NCBI RefSeq assembly: GCF_027172205.1
Contig: NC_070602.1
Location: 22,042,501 to 22,106,500, forward strand
Source of the DNA: Podarcis raffonei
Lineage: Eukaryota > Chordata > Lepidosauria > Squamata > Lacertidae
Reading direction: 5' to 3'
DNA: 64,000 nt
Below the pieces are notes generated by a model. The model worked only from the letters and a program-made list of their open reading frames with translations. It ran no database searches and was not told the DNA's origin. Below, piece by piece: positions 21,870 to 32,542 of the stretch. Both the position numbers and the translations under genes were made by a program. How positions within the stretch are numbered: position 1 is the stretch's first letter; each line of letters begins with the position of its first letter.

Positions 21870-23470
21870 ACCGTGTCTTCCGGGATGTTTTCGACACCCT
21901 TGCCCCCCTCAGGTGTGTTTGCTTCGTATTGCAGAGGCGGCAGCTGCTGGGAGGCAATGGAAAACAAATCCAGGCGCTTTGAAGATGCCGCCTCGGGGTC
22001 CCCCCCCCCGCCCTTTTGTCAACCACCCAAGGGGAAAGTCTGGAAAGAGTGGGGTGAGGGGAAATAATTTGTATTTTTGTTTTGTTCTTAGCATTCCCCC
22101 CTCCCATAGCAATTAAGGCTGCTGCAGGCAAAGAGCAGGACCGTAAAATGTCTTAATTCTCCCATTCTCCCATCCCAGGAATGGAAAAGGGGTAAAGAGT
22201 TAGTAATGCAGAGCTCCATTTCCGGGTTCTGTTTGAATGCTGCCATTTGCGGAGTAGGAGCGGAAGGCTGGAAGGGAAAGCAGCCGTAGCCTCACTTCAC
22301 TGTAATGCATCAGTTTGAGAGAAGAAAAGTGTCGTTAGTGCTTCATTGAGGCAGACTCGCTCTTTATCCAAGCACACATACATACACATACGCGTTCCTG
22401 AGCAAGATCAGTAACCACGGGCTTAAGTCACTCTCTACCACCCCATCCCATAATGTAGAAGAAAAAGTGGCTTCTGTTTTTGTACAGTACTGAATAGGAG
22501 GGTGGGAGACGATTCGAAAACTTTCAGTTTTAAATACCTGCTGGTTCACAACAGCGCCAAACCGCCAAGTTACGATCAGGCCACAAATCTTGCCTGCTTG
22601 CACCAGCATGCGCTGGGCGCCATGAAGAGATTTTTTTAAAAATCCTGATTCAGCAACACTTACTCTTACAATGTAAAAACAGCAAGCAACACTTCAAACT
22701 CAGCACCTGAGCCCAGCCCAGCTCATATATCACAATTTGAGCAACTGGCTTGAAAAATTACCAACCAAAGGACTGCAACATCACACGCAATTTTATTGTT
22801 TTATCTTTTGTGCAAAGTGTTTGAGCTGGTTTTAAAAAAAGAAAAAATCAAGCTGTGCATTAAATTTTATGAAATACATAAGCAACCAAAACTCCTTGCC
22901 AATTTCCCACTGCAGGGGAACTTCCAGCCTAATTAAGCTTACAGACCTCATTATGTCAGCCTAACTACACCTGCAGGCTTCCCCATTTGACGCACAATGC
23001 GGCTTAGCCCAATCACTCCCACCTGTCTGTAAACTGCTGTCAGGTGGCATGGCAACAGAAAAAGGTGCCAAATTTTAAAAGTGTTGAAGGCAAGCAGCAA
23101 AGGAAGAGGGAGAGTGTGCTCTTTGGTCTTTCATTGCAGCCACAGGCTTAAATTTGAATTGTCTTATCTCATATGATACTCCACCCAAGGAGAGTGGGCC
23201 AGTTCTGAAACTGGCCCTCTTGACTGGATCTAGTTCCTTGTCTCTGCTCCCCCCCCCCAAGTACATAAGAAAAGCATTTCTTCTTATTGTTATAGGTTTG
23301 CGGGCGCTTAATGCCTGGGTTTAGTAAACGTTAGGATTTAATTAGAGCTTGTGTGTTAAAACGGGATGCCAGACCTGTGTATTAGACCGTTTTAAACCCT
23401 CTGAAATTAGCATGTGTTAAGGGCTAATTAGGCCAAGATGGTGCTAATTAAATCAGTCTAATTACCTTGG
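21870..23470. other. LYSET upstream region, unassigned
   Basis: CpG density falls away after about 22030. I see no gene or clear repeat up to the Sauria SINE at 23474. Confidence 0.4.
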
Positions 23471-23473
23471 AGG

Positions 23474-23810
23474 GACGCAGGTGGTGCTGTGAGCCTAGGG
23501 CTTGCTGATCAGAAGGTCAGCGGTTCGAATCCCCGCGACAGGGTGAGTTCCCGTTGCTCAGTCCCAGCTTCTGCCAACCTAGCAGTTCAAAAGCAAGTCA
23601 AAGTGCAAGTAGATAAATAGGTACCGCTCCGGCGGGAAGGTAAACAGTGTTTCTGTGTGCTGCTCTGGTTCGCCAGAAGCGGCTTAGTCATGCTGGCCAC
23701 ATGACCCAGTAGCTGTACGTCAGCTCCCTCGGCCAATAAAGCGAGATGAGTGCCGCAACCCCAGATTCGGCCACGACTGGACCTAATGGTCAGGTGTCCC
23801 TTTACCTTTA
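23474..23810 (+). mobile_element. Sauria SINE, full length
   Basis: Head GACGCAGGTGGTGCTGTGAG with B box GGTTCGAATCC; tail GTGTCCCTTTACCTTTA. It is flanked by the 13-bp duplication ATTAYCTTGGAGG at 23461-23473 and 23811-23823. Confidence 0.93.
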
Positions 23811-24299
23811 ATTATCTTGGAGGGGTTAGCCTGTGGGGTAGGCCGCCCTGGGTGTCATCAATGGAGGGGGGGACAAAATGGCCAGCCAGCTGGGAGGCGG
23901 ATGCGCCGCTTCCCCGGTGCCGGCGCTTGGCTCTGAGCATGCTGCACACCCGCCTCCCAACACTAGCATCCTGAACAGCGGCTGGGAGCGATGGTGAGGG
24001 GGGCGAAGCCTGACTCTATCCCACTGGATTTGTGGGGTGGGGGCCAAGTGGAACTTGGAAGTGGAACTTTCCACAGGAAAACACAACACGCACAAACAGG
24101 CGCCCTGCAGCAGCGAGTGTCTTTCAAAACACAAGCAAAGCAACCGAGCTAAGTGACTTTCATTTGCGCCGCGTCCCCACACCGAGCAGCCTTGCAAGGC
24201 TGGGATCTGGGGAGCGAGGTGCCAGAAGGGCGCAACAGCCTCTGCTCGGGGCTGGGGTTGCCCCAGTGGCGGTGGGGGTTGGCTGCGCAATGCTTTTGT

Positions 24300-24640
24300 T
24301 CTCTGCCCCTTGCCCCGCCCCCTTGCGCCCAGAGTGTGTTGGAGTCATGTGTGACTCCTGAGAGAGGAGGGAAAGGGAGGGAGGAGTGGGGGCAAGGAGC
24401 AAGGCTTGAGAATAATGCTTGGGTCTGCTTAAGCAATGGAAGCCAGAACCGCTCAGGCTAAGAATGCTGTGGACTCCTCCATATTAGGCTCAGCTTGTAA
24501 ATATGTGTAAATAAACCATATAGGATAAAGAAAACGACAGCCTCCGCTGCGCCTCATTGCATCCTTAAATTTCCATGCTTAACAAAAGCAACACCAGAGA
24601 CAATGCTGGAAAATAAAGTCCCTAGTATTTCAAAATCTGT
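24300..24640. repeat. LTR-like repeat, second copy of the 14575 segment
   Basis: Contains ATTAGGCTCAGCTTGTAAAT, an AATAAA, then CCTCCGCTGCGCCTCATTGC, matching 14575-14665. An AATAAA followed by a short terminal segment is what one sees in retroelement LTRs, but no TG...CA ends or target duplication were found. Treated as a fossil of unknown class. Confidence 0.35.
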
Positions 24641-25138
24641 TGAGGGGCCCTCACCCCCCCCACCATAATAACAAAAAGGCCTTCTCCTGGGGTGCATGCC
24701 ACATTATGTGAGAGCTAGAGAAATCTGCTGTGCTCATTGAAAGCCATTCAGGCAGCAAAGGCACCAACCACCTCCCTGAAGGTTTCTCCTCCTGTTCTCC
24801 CAGTTCCGCTGAAGCCCACTAGATGGCGCACATTACCTTGACGAGAGTCAAGGCTCGTTAACGAGGCCTAAAGAGCTTGTGGCATCTTTAAAAGATTTGT
24901 GATACAACCTTAGAGTTGAGGTTTCTGGTCTAGGCCTTTTCTCTAAGTTTAGTGGAATAATGTTCCAAATCCAGGGTCAAGACATTTTGACACCTGACGC
25001 CAACCATAAAACAAACCATATAAAGTGTCCCAGACTCTGCATTCATCATTTGAGGCCCTTTTTGTGTGTGCCTCCTCCATATAACATCTGAAGGGTGATA
25101 ACATGAGACCAGGAAATCTCTGTAGTGGCTCCTCATTT

Positions 25139-25345
25139 GTGGAATGACCTCCTAGGGTGGTTCGCCTGGCGCTTTCGTTATATATATTTTAGGCACTTGG
25201 CAAAAATGTTCCTCTTCAAACAGGCCTTTGGCTGATAAATATGATACAGCCTTTTAAATGTGACTGTGGCAAGGCGGTATCGTTTTGCTGTTTTGTTTTA
25301 CTTATTTCCATTTTTTATCCTGTGTTTTTATTCTGCATTCTGTCG
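25139..25345 (+). mobile_element. Old L2/CR1-clade LINE 3' fragment
   Basis: TGGAATGACCTCCTAGGGTG, then AATGTTCCTCTTCAAACAGG and CCTTTGGCTGA, the remains of the end of a reverse transcriptase frame (WNDL...LFKQAFG type). Heavily decayed. Confidence 0.45.
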
Positions 25346-25395
25346 AAATGTGCATTGTATTGTTTCTCGGTTTGACTAGTTTATGCATATAGATA

Positions 25396-25637
25396 CAGTC
25401 ATATCTTGGTTCTCAAATGGAATCCATTCCGGAAGTCCGTTCTGCTTCTGAAAACCTTCGGAAACCAAGGCGCAACTTCCGATTTGCTGCAGGAGCTTCC
25501 TGCACTCAGTCAGAAGCCGTGTCAGACGTTTGGCTTCCGAAAAACTTTCACAAACCGGAACGCTGACTTCCGGGTTTGCGGCATCCGGGAGCCAAAACAT
25601 TCAAGTCGCAAGGCATTCGAGAACCAAGGTATGGCTG
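25396..25637. mobile_element. Pogo/Tigger-like MITE, second family
   Basis: TA-flanked; CAGTCATATCTTGGTTCTCA at the left and GAGAACCAAGGTATGGCTG at the right are inverted. Internal CGGAAGTCCG and CTGCAGGAGCTTCCTGCA are shared with 63303-63543. Confidence 0.8.
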
Positions 25638-25894
25638 TATTGCCTTTCCGCCTAGCTGCAGATGCCTGCTTTAATTTTATTTCAGTGATTGATAAACCAG
25701 CATGTGGAGTTAGGGACATGTGGGTGCAATCAGCAACACAGCTGCTTCCCATGCCTCAGGGGTTTCGCTGATATGGGGAAAAGGCCCATACTGAGCCCGA
25801 TGGAGATGTTGACCCAAGGTGCAGTAAGCTGTGAAAGGAGCAAATTCCACACTAGGAGTCATTAGGGAAGGAACTGAAAAGTAAAACTGCTGAT

Positions 25895-26340
25895 ATCATA
25901 AAGTGGTTATATACAAATCTATGGCGCAACCACACTTGGGACACTGTGTACAGCTCTGGTCGCCTCACCTAGGAAAGGATGCCGCAGAGCTGGAAGAGGT
26001 TCAGATAAGGGCAACTGAAATGATCAGTGAGTAATTCTCCTAGGAGGAAAGGCTGCAGCACTGGGAGCTTCTTAAAAGCAAGTAAGAGGAGACATGGTAG
26101 AGATGTATAAAATTCTGTATGGTGCTGGGAAAGTGGACTGAGATAGGTTTTTCTCCCTGTCATAATACTAGAAATTGTGGACATTCAGTGAAGCTGAATG
26201 TTGGAAGGTTCAGGAAATAAAGTACTTGTTCACAAGGCAAAAGGGCTATGGAATTTGCTAAAAGAAGAAGAAGTTATGATGGCTTCAAAAGAGGATTTGA
26301 CAGATTCATTGAGGATAAGGCTACCAAGGGCTAATAGATT
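25895..26340 (+). mobile_element. CR1 LINE fragment
   Basis: GGCGCAACCACACTTGGGAC, TACAGCTCTGGTCGCCTCAC and GAAGCTGAATGTTGGAAG are standard CR1 terminal-ORF motifs. The frame is broken and the 3' end is lost at a junction with an L2-like piece. Confidence 0.8.
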
Positions 26341-26344
26341 TTAA

Positions 26345-26612
26345 TTTAATTTATATAAAAAGCATTCCAATATATAAAATCAAAATAAAAACAATAACCC
26401 AATAACATCTCCCAAAAAAAGAGCCACATTTTAAAACGGTATAGGATGTGAATCAGGTCAACAAAAGGCCTGGTTAAAAAGGAAAGTCTTTGCCAGGTGC
26501 CTGTCAGGAGAAAGTATGTCTCTAAATCACAGTTGCTGGAAAGCACATGTGGGCAGAGTGATGTTGTTCTCAAGTCCATGGGCATCTCGTTGGTCACTCT
26601 GAGAACAGTGGG
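26345..26612 (-). mobile_element. Old L2-type LINE fragment
   Basis: AT-rich start, then CCTGGTTAAAAAGGAAAGTC, TTTGCCAGGTGCCTGTCAG and TGGTCACTCTGAGAACAG. The reverse complement carries decayed L2 terminal motifs. Confidence 0.4.
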
Positions 26613-26664
26613 CATCCCACACCCTCCAACATTTATCCGATGAAAGTAGGAATGTCCTATTCTA

Positions 26665-27128
26665 TCAGTGGAAGAAGATTGGAAAAAAATTAAAGACTAT
26701 TTACAGAAACACTGTAAAATTAATGAATGTTAGAAGGATGTTGGAATGAAGCTATATGGCTTTAGTAGGAATGTTATAAAGAATTAAGTAAGAATAGATT
26801 GTTTAATGGGCCAAAGGGGAAAAAATAAGGTTAGATTGGGTTAAGATAAATTATAGGACAAAAAATGAGAAAGCTGGAAAGGATTTCCTGAAATAGCTAA
26901 TTGAATTGGAATACAAAAAAGGGAGGTGTGAGGAGGTCGTTGAAACAAGTAAATGAAAGACAAGATATGGAAATATTGGATGTGTTTTTAATTGTTTTTG
27001 TTCTTGCTTTTGTTTTGTTAAGATAAGCAGTGTTTTGGGGGTTTTTTTGTATTGTATTGCATTGTTTTGCTTTGTTTAACTCTTTTTCTTCTTTTTGTAA
27101 TCTTTAAACTCTTAATAAATATTACTTT
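26665..27128 (+). mobile_element. L1-type LINE 3' end
   Basis: AT-rich, ends in a T-rich stretch with TTTGTAATCTTTAAACTC and TTAATAAATATTACTTT, as squamate L1 3' ends do. It is 5' truncated. A perfect 16-bp inverted repeat flanks it (see findings). Confidence 0.5.
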
Positions 27129-27144
27129 AGAATAGGACATTCCT

Positions 27145-27370
27145 TTTTTTTTTATTCTTCTTCTTCTTCTTCTACCCCCCTCATCTGACAGGGTGGCTTC
27201 CAACATAGATGAACACATAAGAAAACATTAAACATTAAAAAGACAACTATACAGGGCTGCCTTCAGGTGTCTTCTAAAGGTTGTATAGTTACTTATCTCC
27301 TTGACTCGGGGGGTCGCATAACTGATGTTGTGTGAAACCTTCGAGCAAGACCTGAGCACAACAGCACTCT
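27145..27370 (-). mobile_element. L2-type LINE 3' end
   Basis: (TTC)n, then CACCC/CATCTGACAGGGTGGCTT, CAGGGCTGCCTTCAGGTGTC and CTTGACTCGGGGGGTCGC. It matches, in order, the L2 copies at 38130 and 53820. Confidence 0.65.
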
Positions 27371-27389
27371 CTCCTTCCACAGTTTGCAG

Positions 27390-29220
27390 CAACTGAAGAC
27401 ATAAAATTTCTCCGTTAAAAGTGTTGGTTTTTTTAAAAAGCTGGATGCAGGAAAAGGAATCAGAGAATCTCAAATAGGAAAACAATGCTTCTATGCATCT
27501 CCCCCTGCCACACACACCTGCTTTTATTATCGCTACACATCACAGAAGGATGATATTGTTTATTTTGGATTGTTTCCCTCTGTTTAGTCCTGGCCCCAAA
27601 CCTCTGATTGTTCTCAGAATTAATTCACAGACATTAAACTGTACGATCTTCTTTCTGGGGTGGGGAAGAGAGATTTTGTTAGATGATTCTCAGGCATTAT
27701 GCAATAGAAATCAGCCTGTTGCCATCTTAATAGGCCTCTTTTCATGTCCCAAAGTGGAAAATTACACAGAATTTCTTCAGCCACATCCTGCACCCTTACA
27801 TCATATCAGTTACTCATGCACAGTTAAAGAAACCACAGTTAATCCAATATATTTGCTTTGGTGTTTCTTCTTTGCTTAGAAGGAACTGATCTCTGTTGAA
27901 CGAAGTCTGAGAGGAAAGCCAGGAACCCGCCATTCTTCTTCCTCAGCCCTGAGAGCAATTTAGATGTCCAAGATTACCTTTAGTAATGTCCCTGCCCAGT
28001 CAGTAGTTCTAATGATTGTGGAAGGCCTGGGCTAACAAATATGTTTTTAACACAACCGGGGAGTCCAATTTGTTCTGTGAGGCTATTTCCCCTCAATTAT
28101 TTCCCCATTGTCAATCAGGTGAGCAGGGAACAGGTGCCTGCTGGCAAAGCAGCAGGATTTAAATCCTCTATTCATCAGGTAGTCTCATTGCAGACAAGCC
28201 TAAACGAAAGAAGGCATCTGCCGGGTGTGATAGTTTAGGGTTGTGTATATGGCTTTACAGACTAACAACAAAACTTTAAAGTTAGTTTGGTGGCAACCTA
28301 GCAGCCAGTGCAGTTGCCCCTGTGGGAGAGCTATGTGCTTTAAAAGACCATGAACCATTAAGTCTTCTAACTTGTTCCTTTTTCAGAGACTTTATTGGCA
28401 TGCCATTTATTCGATAACATTGTTTTCCTTGTAAGGTTAGTGCAAGCAACAGGTTCCAATACAGAGAGCTCCTGATAAACCAGCAGTGCAGTTAGGGTGT
28501 GTCTGAACTGCCACTCTCTTTTATTTTTCAGTTCAGCTTTATTTTTCAGTTGTCCTGGGGCAACCTCTCCCTGTCTGGCTCCTCTGGGGATTAGGTGAAC
28601 GCATTTCCTTTAGCTGAAACCATAACTATACAAAACAATTCAGCCCCCCTAAAGAGCTGAAGGCGTAAGCCATTTGTTTTAACACATGAACGGCCTCTCT
28701 TGAGTCCACAGAGAAAATTAGACAATTCTTGCTTGCAGACTTTGTGGTCAGCCACTCCAAACATTGCTCTAATTCAGCAAGGGGCCACTTCCTTGTTTGC
28801 AAACAGCTTGAGTCCCATTGCAGCAGATCAGGCGTAGCTAGTGGCAGGTTTAGGATCTGCAGCTTGAAGGGTGTAGCTGCTAGGCAATTCTCATAGCTGC
28901 TAGAGGAGAGGAAGAGGTTATAGGAGGAACTGTGGGTAGATGGGTATCTCTTCCTCATCAAACCTGTACCTGTAATGCAGCTGACTGCTGAATGGGACAC
29001 AGCTGTGTGTAGCTGGAGGGTGCATTATCCACCTGCCTATAAAGAGCAAGCCTGGATTGAACAACTAGGGTGATGTCAGCAGTTTCCAGAAAGCCTCCTC
29101 TTTGTGCAATGTTTGTGGGAGAGCTGTGAGCTTGCTTGGGGCTCTGAGTTGAGTCCTGGGTGCAAGCTGAATAGGGAGGTGTGTCAGAAGGAGAAGGAGT
29201 TGATATAGGTTTATATTTCT
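27390..29220. other. Intergenic, unassigned
   Basis: No gene seen. A short LINE-like patch lies near 28230-28390 (TTAAAGTTAGTTTGGTGGCA, CAGCCAGTGCAGTTGCCCC). The rest shows no known repeat, and its frames are not conserved. Confidence 0.4.
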
Positions 29221-29230
29221 TTGTATTCAT

Positions 29231-30228
29231 TAGGACTGGGAGATACCAGCTTTTCAACATCGTGGCCAGCCAAATATCGCTGTTTGGTGATATACCACGA
29301 TGCTGAAGAAACAAGAGGCATTGGCCTCTGTCTGCGATACACTGGGTGAGACTGTCCCAGCTCACACCTCAAGAGCTGAAGCAGTTTCACCCAAGCTTGC
29401 AGGCTGGGACAATGTAGCTGGTTTGCCCTGCTCAGCTGGGGAGAGGGAAGGTCCTCCCCCACAGCTGAGACAGCCCGGGTGCTCTTGCCACACATGTGCG
29501 GAGCATCAGGACTCCTTATCTGTTTGCTGCGGGGAATGGCAACTGTGCTCCCCTCAGCTGAGCAGTTTCACAGAGCCCCCACCCCGCCGCCGGCTTGTGG
29601 GAGCCAGTGTCAGGCTAAAGCTAAAGGTAAAGGTACCCCCTGACCGTTAGGTCCAGTTGTGGATGACTCTGGGGTTGCGCGCTCATCTCGCTCTATAGGC
29701 TGAGGGAGCCAGCGTTTGTCCGCAGAAAACTTCCGGGTCATGTGGCTAGCATGACTAAGCCGCTTCTGGCGAACCAGAGCAGCACACAGAAATGCTGTTT
29801 ACCTTCCCTCCGAAGCGGTACCTACTTATCTACTTGCACTTGACGTGCTTTTGAACTGCTAGGTGGGCAGGAGCTGGGACTGAGCAACAGGAGCTCACCC
29901 CGTCGCGGGGATTTGAACCACCAACCTTCCGATTGGCAAGCCCTAGGCTCTGTGGTTTAGACCACAGCGCCACCCATGTCCCAGTGCCAGGCTAGGGGCT
30001 CCTTTAACTGCTCAACTGAGGTAAGGGCAACAACTGCACACTCCTCAGTCGAGCAGTTCAAAGATGGAGAGGGAGGAACAAGCTGTATTGGCACCTCACC
30101 AATACAGCTTGTTTCTCCCTCTCCTGAAACCACCACTGCTCCTGAGTCCCTCTGCTAGCAGCGCCCACTGGAGGAAGGAACTGAGTGAAACCGGCATCAC
30201 AGTCTTCTCCTTCTATCGCCCAGGCCTA
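29231..30228. mobile_element. hAT-like element of the ATATCG family, with nested Sauria SINE
   Basis: Left end TAGGACTGGGAGATA and right end TATCGCCCAGGCCTA are inverted (13 of 15 positions). An 8-bp direct repeat, GTATTCAT at 29223-29230 and GTATTCGT at 30229-30236, flanks it. An 8-bp duplication is the mark of the hAT superfamily. The inside is GC-rich (CAGCTGAG motifs), without a transposase frame, and is split by the SINE at 29618-29982. Confidence 0.75.
29618..29982 (-). mobile_element. Sauria SINE, full length, minus strand
   Basis: Starts with the reverse-complemented tail (AAGCTAAAGGTAAAGGTACC) and ends in the tRNA-like head (CTCTGTGGTTTAGACCACAG). The target duplication CCAGTGYCAGGCTA is seen on both sides, so it inserted into the hAT-like element. 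Confidence 0.92.
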
Positions 30229-30394
30229 GTATTCGTTTAATATTTTTCTGTGTAACTGTTTTTTTTTCTAATATTGGGTGGGTTATTCTAGTTGTCTGTT
30301 GTCGCTTTAGTTTTCCGTACACCACTTTTATCCCAGTAAGTGGCAAGTTATAGAAATCTTCCAAATAAATAAAATAAGGCATTTAAAACAAATA

Positions 30395-30632
30395 CAGTCA
30401 TACTTCGGGATGAGCGCGTTCGAGTTGCCCTCAGCGGCAACTCTGAAGTAAGGGAGCGTGTTACTTCCGGGTTTCACCGCTTGCACAGACGCTAAAAATG
30501 ACGTCACGTGCATGCGCAGAAGCGCCGAAACGTGACCCGCACACGCGCAGATGTGTGGACACGGGTTACGTTTGCTTCTAGATGCAAACAGGACTCCGGA
30601 ACGGATCCCGTTCGCGTCTAGAGGTACTACAG
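30395..30632. mobile_element. Pogo/Tigger-like MITE, third family
   Basis: TA-flanked; CAGTCATACTTCGGGATGAG at the left and GAGGTACTACAG then TA at the right. CpG-rich inside (GACGTCACGTGCATGCGCAG). It is related to the other pogo-like repeats by its ends only. Confidence 0.65.
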
Positions 30633-30639
30633 TAAAACA

Positions 30640-31490
30640 AGACATATAAGAATGGTTCCCCGTTCCCTTTCCAGCTAACCATACACAGAGCTTTTCTTTC
30701 AGCCGGGACTCAGTTCTGACACCTCTCAGGTGGGTGCCATTGGCATTCTAAGAGAGCGAGGGAGGTGTTCAAGGTGAGTTCTGGCTCCTCTTTTTCTAGA
30801 AAAATAGCACTGACATATACATGAATTTAATTTGTTTTATACAGGGTAACAAGAGCCCAGAAATACAGTAGCAGGCCGAAGAACAAGCTCCAGCTCCTTC
30901 CTTCTAGGATCTCAATTGACTCTTCCCTACTGAGCACCTTCGTGGCTGTTACACTGACACAGATCGCTGGTGTCTTCAAGTACCGTATTTGTTCTACGCA
31001 GAATTGCAAGTGTGGTTCCCTTAAATGGTGTGTTGTTTACCCGGTTTCGCCTGCACCTCCATACATTATCTGATGCATTTAAGACAGCTCAATATAAAAG
31101 GGTGTGGGGAAAGGGACAGTTAAGCCACCAGATTGAGATTTTTGCTAAAAGGAAATGGATGCAGAGGTCAAAGAGGTTGCATGGCATGAACACAATGGGA
31201 CTTTGAGACAAGGCAGCTCCAGCAATGGAAAAAGAAGAATGGCTAGGAAGGTGGGGCGACTTCTGTCTGGACTTCTGTCCAGACAAACTGCAAGGAGGTT
31301 TGTGCCTCATTAGGTACAAGTTCTCAGATGGGAGAGAGAAAATGTCTAGGAAATGGTGTACTGAAAAATGAGAATCGCAGTCACAGGATGTGGTGCAGAC
31401 CTCATCACCACAATATCAGTAGCAGATCTTGTAGAAATACTACCTGCCAGACTGGACGCATATGCCTGGACACATGCTGTTGTTGCTTAG
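30640..31490. other. Intergenic, unassigned
   Basis: No gene or clear repeat seen between the MITE and the CR1 3' end at about 31494. Confidence 0.4.
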
Positions 31491-31493
31491 AAC

Positions 31494-31826
31494 CATAGAA
31501 TCCTAGAGTTGGAAGGGACCCAAGAGTCATCTAGTCCAACCCCCTGAAATGCAGGAATCTCAGCTAAAGCATCCATGACAGACGGCCATCCAACTTCTGC
31601 TTAAAAGCCTCCGAGGAAGGAGAGTCCACTGCCTCTCATGGGAGTCTGTTCCACTGCCAAACAGCTCTGACTGTCAGAAAGTTTTTCCAAATGTTTAGTC
31701 AAAATCTCCTTTCTTGTAACTTGAAGCCATTGCCTTGAGTCCTACCCTCAAGAGCAGGATAAAACAAGCATGCTCCTTCTTCCATGTGACAGCCCTTAAG
31801 ATATTTGAAGATGCCTAGCATATCTC
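31494..31826 (-). mobile_element. CR1 LINE, 3' part (left of the copia insertion)
   Basis: The reverse complement ends with the CR1 terminal octamer ATTCTATG (CATAGAAT at 31494-31501). Other motifs include GAGTTGGAAGGGACCCAAGA, CATCTAGTCCAACCCCCTG and AGGAAGGAGAGTCCACTGCC. The sequence runs without loss into 37180 once the LTR element is removed. Confidence 0.9.
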
Positions 31827-32542
31827 TGTTAGGATATTTCCATTCCACCTTAAAAGGGAGCAGGCTTTGTGAGTCACAGAGTCTGCGTATTTCCTGTTCA
31901 CAGGATGTTTATGTTGTGTCGTTGCTTTCGTTTTCTTCCTTCTTGCCTGAACACCGATGCAGGCGGTCATGGTTTCTTTGTTCTGACCAACGCTGAATAA
32001 ACTGTAAATATGCTCTCCTGCTGTGCATCTTTTGCTGTGTGAATTCTGCTGATAGAGTGTGCACCAGCCTAAGAATGTGGCAATGTTTTCTGAGGCTTCG
32101 CGTCGCTAAATGCTGATATTGCCTGTCTACGGGAGATCGATGGATCGTCCGGCAGCTGGCTTGGGGCTAAGATAATAATAATAATAATAATAATAATTTA
32201 TTATTTATACCCCGCCCATCTGGCTGGGCCTCCCCAGCCACTCTGGGCGGCTTCCATAAAAGCCAAAAATACAGTACAATATCACACATTAAAAACTTCC
32301 CTGAACAGGGCTGCCTTAAGTTGTCTTCTGAATGTCAGGTAGTTGTTTATCTCTTTGACATCTGCTGGAAGGGCATTCCACAGGGCGGGCGCCACTACCG
32401 AGAAGGCCCTCTGCCTGGTTCCCTGTAGCTTTGCTTCTCGCAATGAGGGAACCGCCAGAAGGCCCTCGGCGCTAGACCTCAGCGTCCGGGCAGAATGATG
32501 GGGGTGGAGACGCTCCTTTGTCTCCCTGGCAGTATCCCAACA
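31827..32542 (+). repeat. 5' LTR of the copia element, carrying a nested L2 piece
   Basis: Begins TGTTAGGATATTTCC and ends CCCAACA. It is longer than the 3' LTR (716 against 377 bp) because an L2 3' end with an (AAT)n tract has inserted at about 32172-32513. It contains an AATAAA at about 31993. Confidence 0.93.
32172..32513 (-). mobile_element. L2-type LINE 3' end nested in the copia 5' LTR
   Basis: (AAT)n, TTTATACCCCGCCCATCTGG, AGGGCTGCCTTAAGTTGTCT, CAGGGCGGGCGCCACTACCG and GAATGATGGGGGTGGAGACG, matching the copy at 48757-49135. It must be younger than the copia insertion. No clear target duplication was seen. Confidence 0.88.

Noticed and set aside
29300-29650. 116-codon plus-strand frame
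   Set aside because: It lies wholly inside the hAT-like element and runs into the nested SINE; no protein family is visible.
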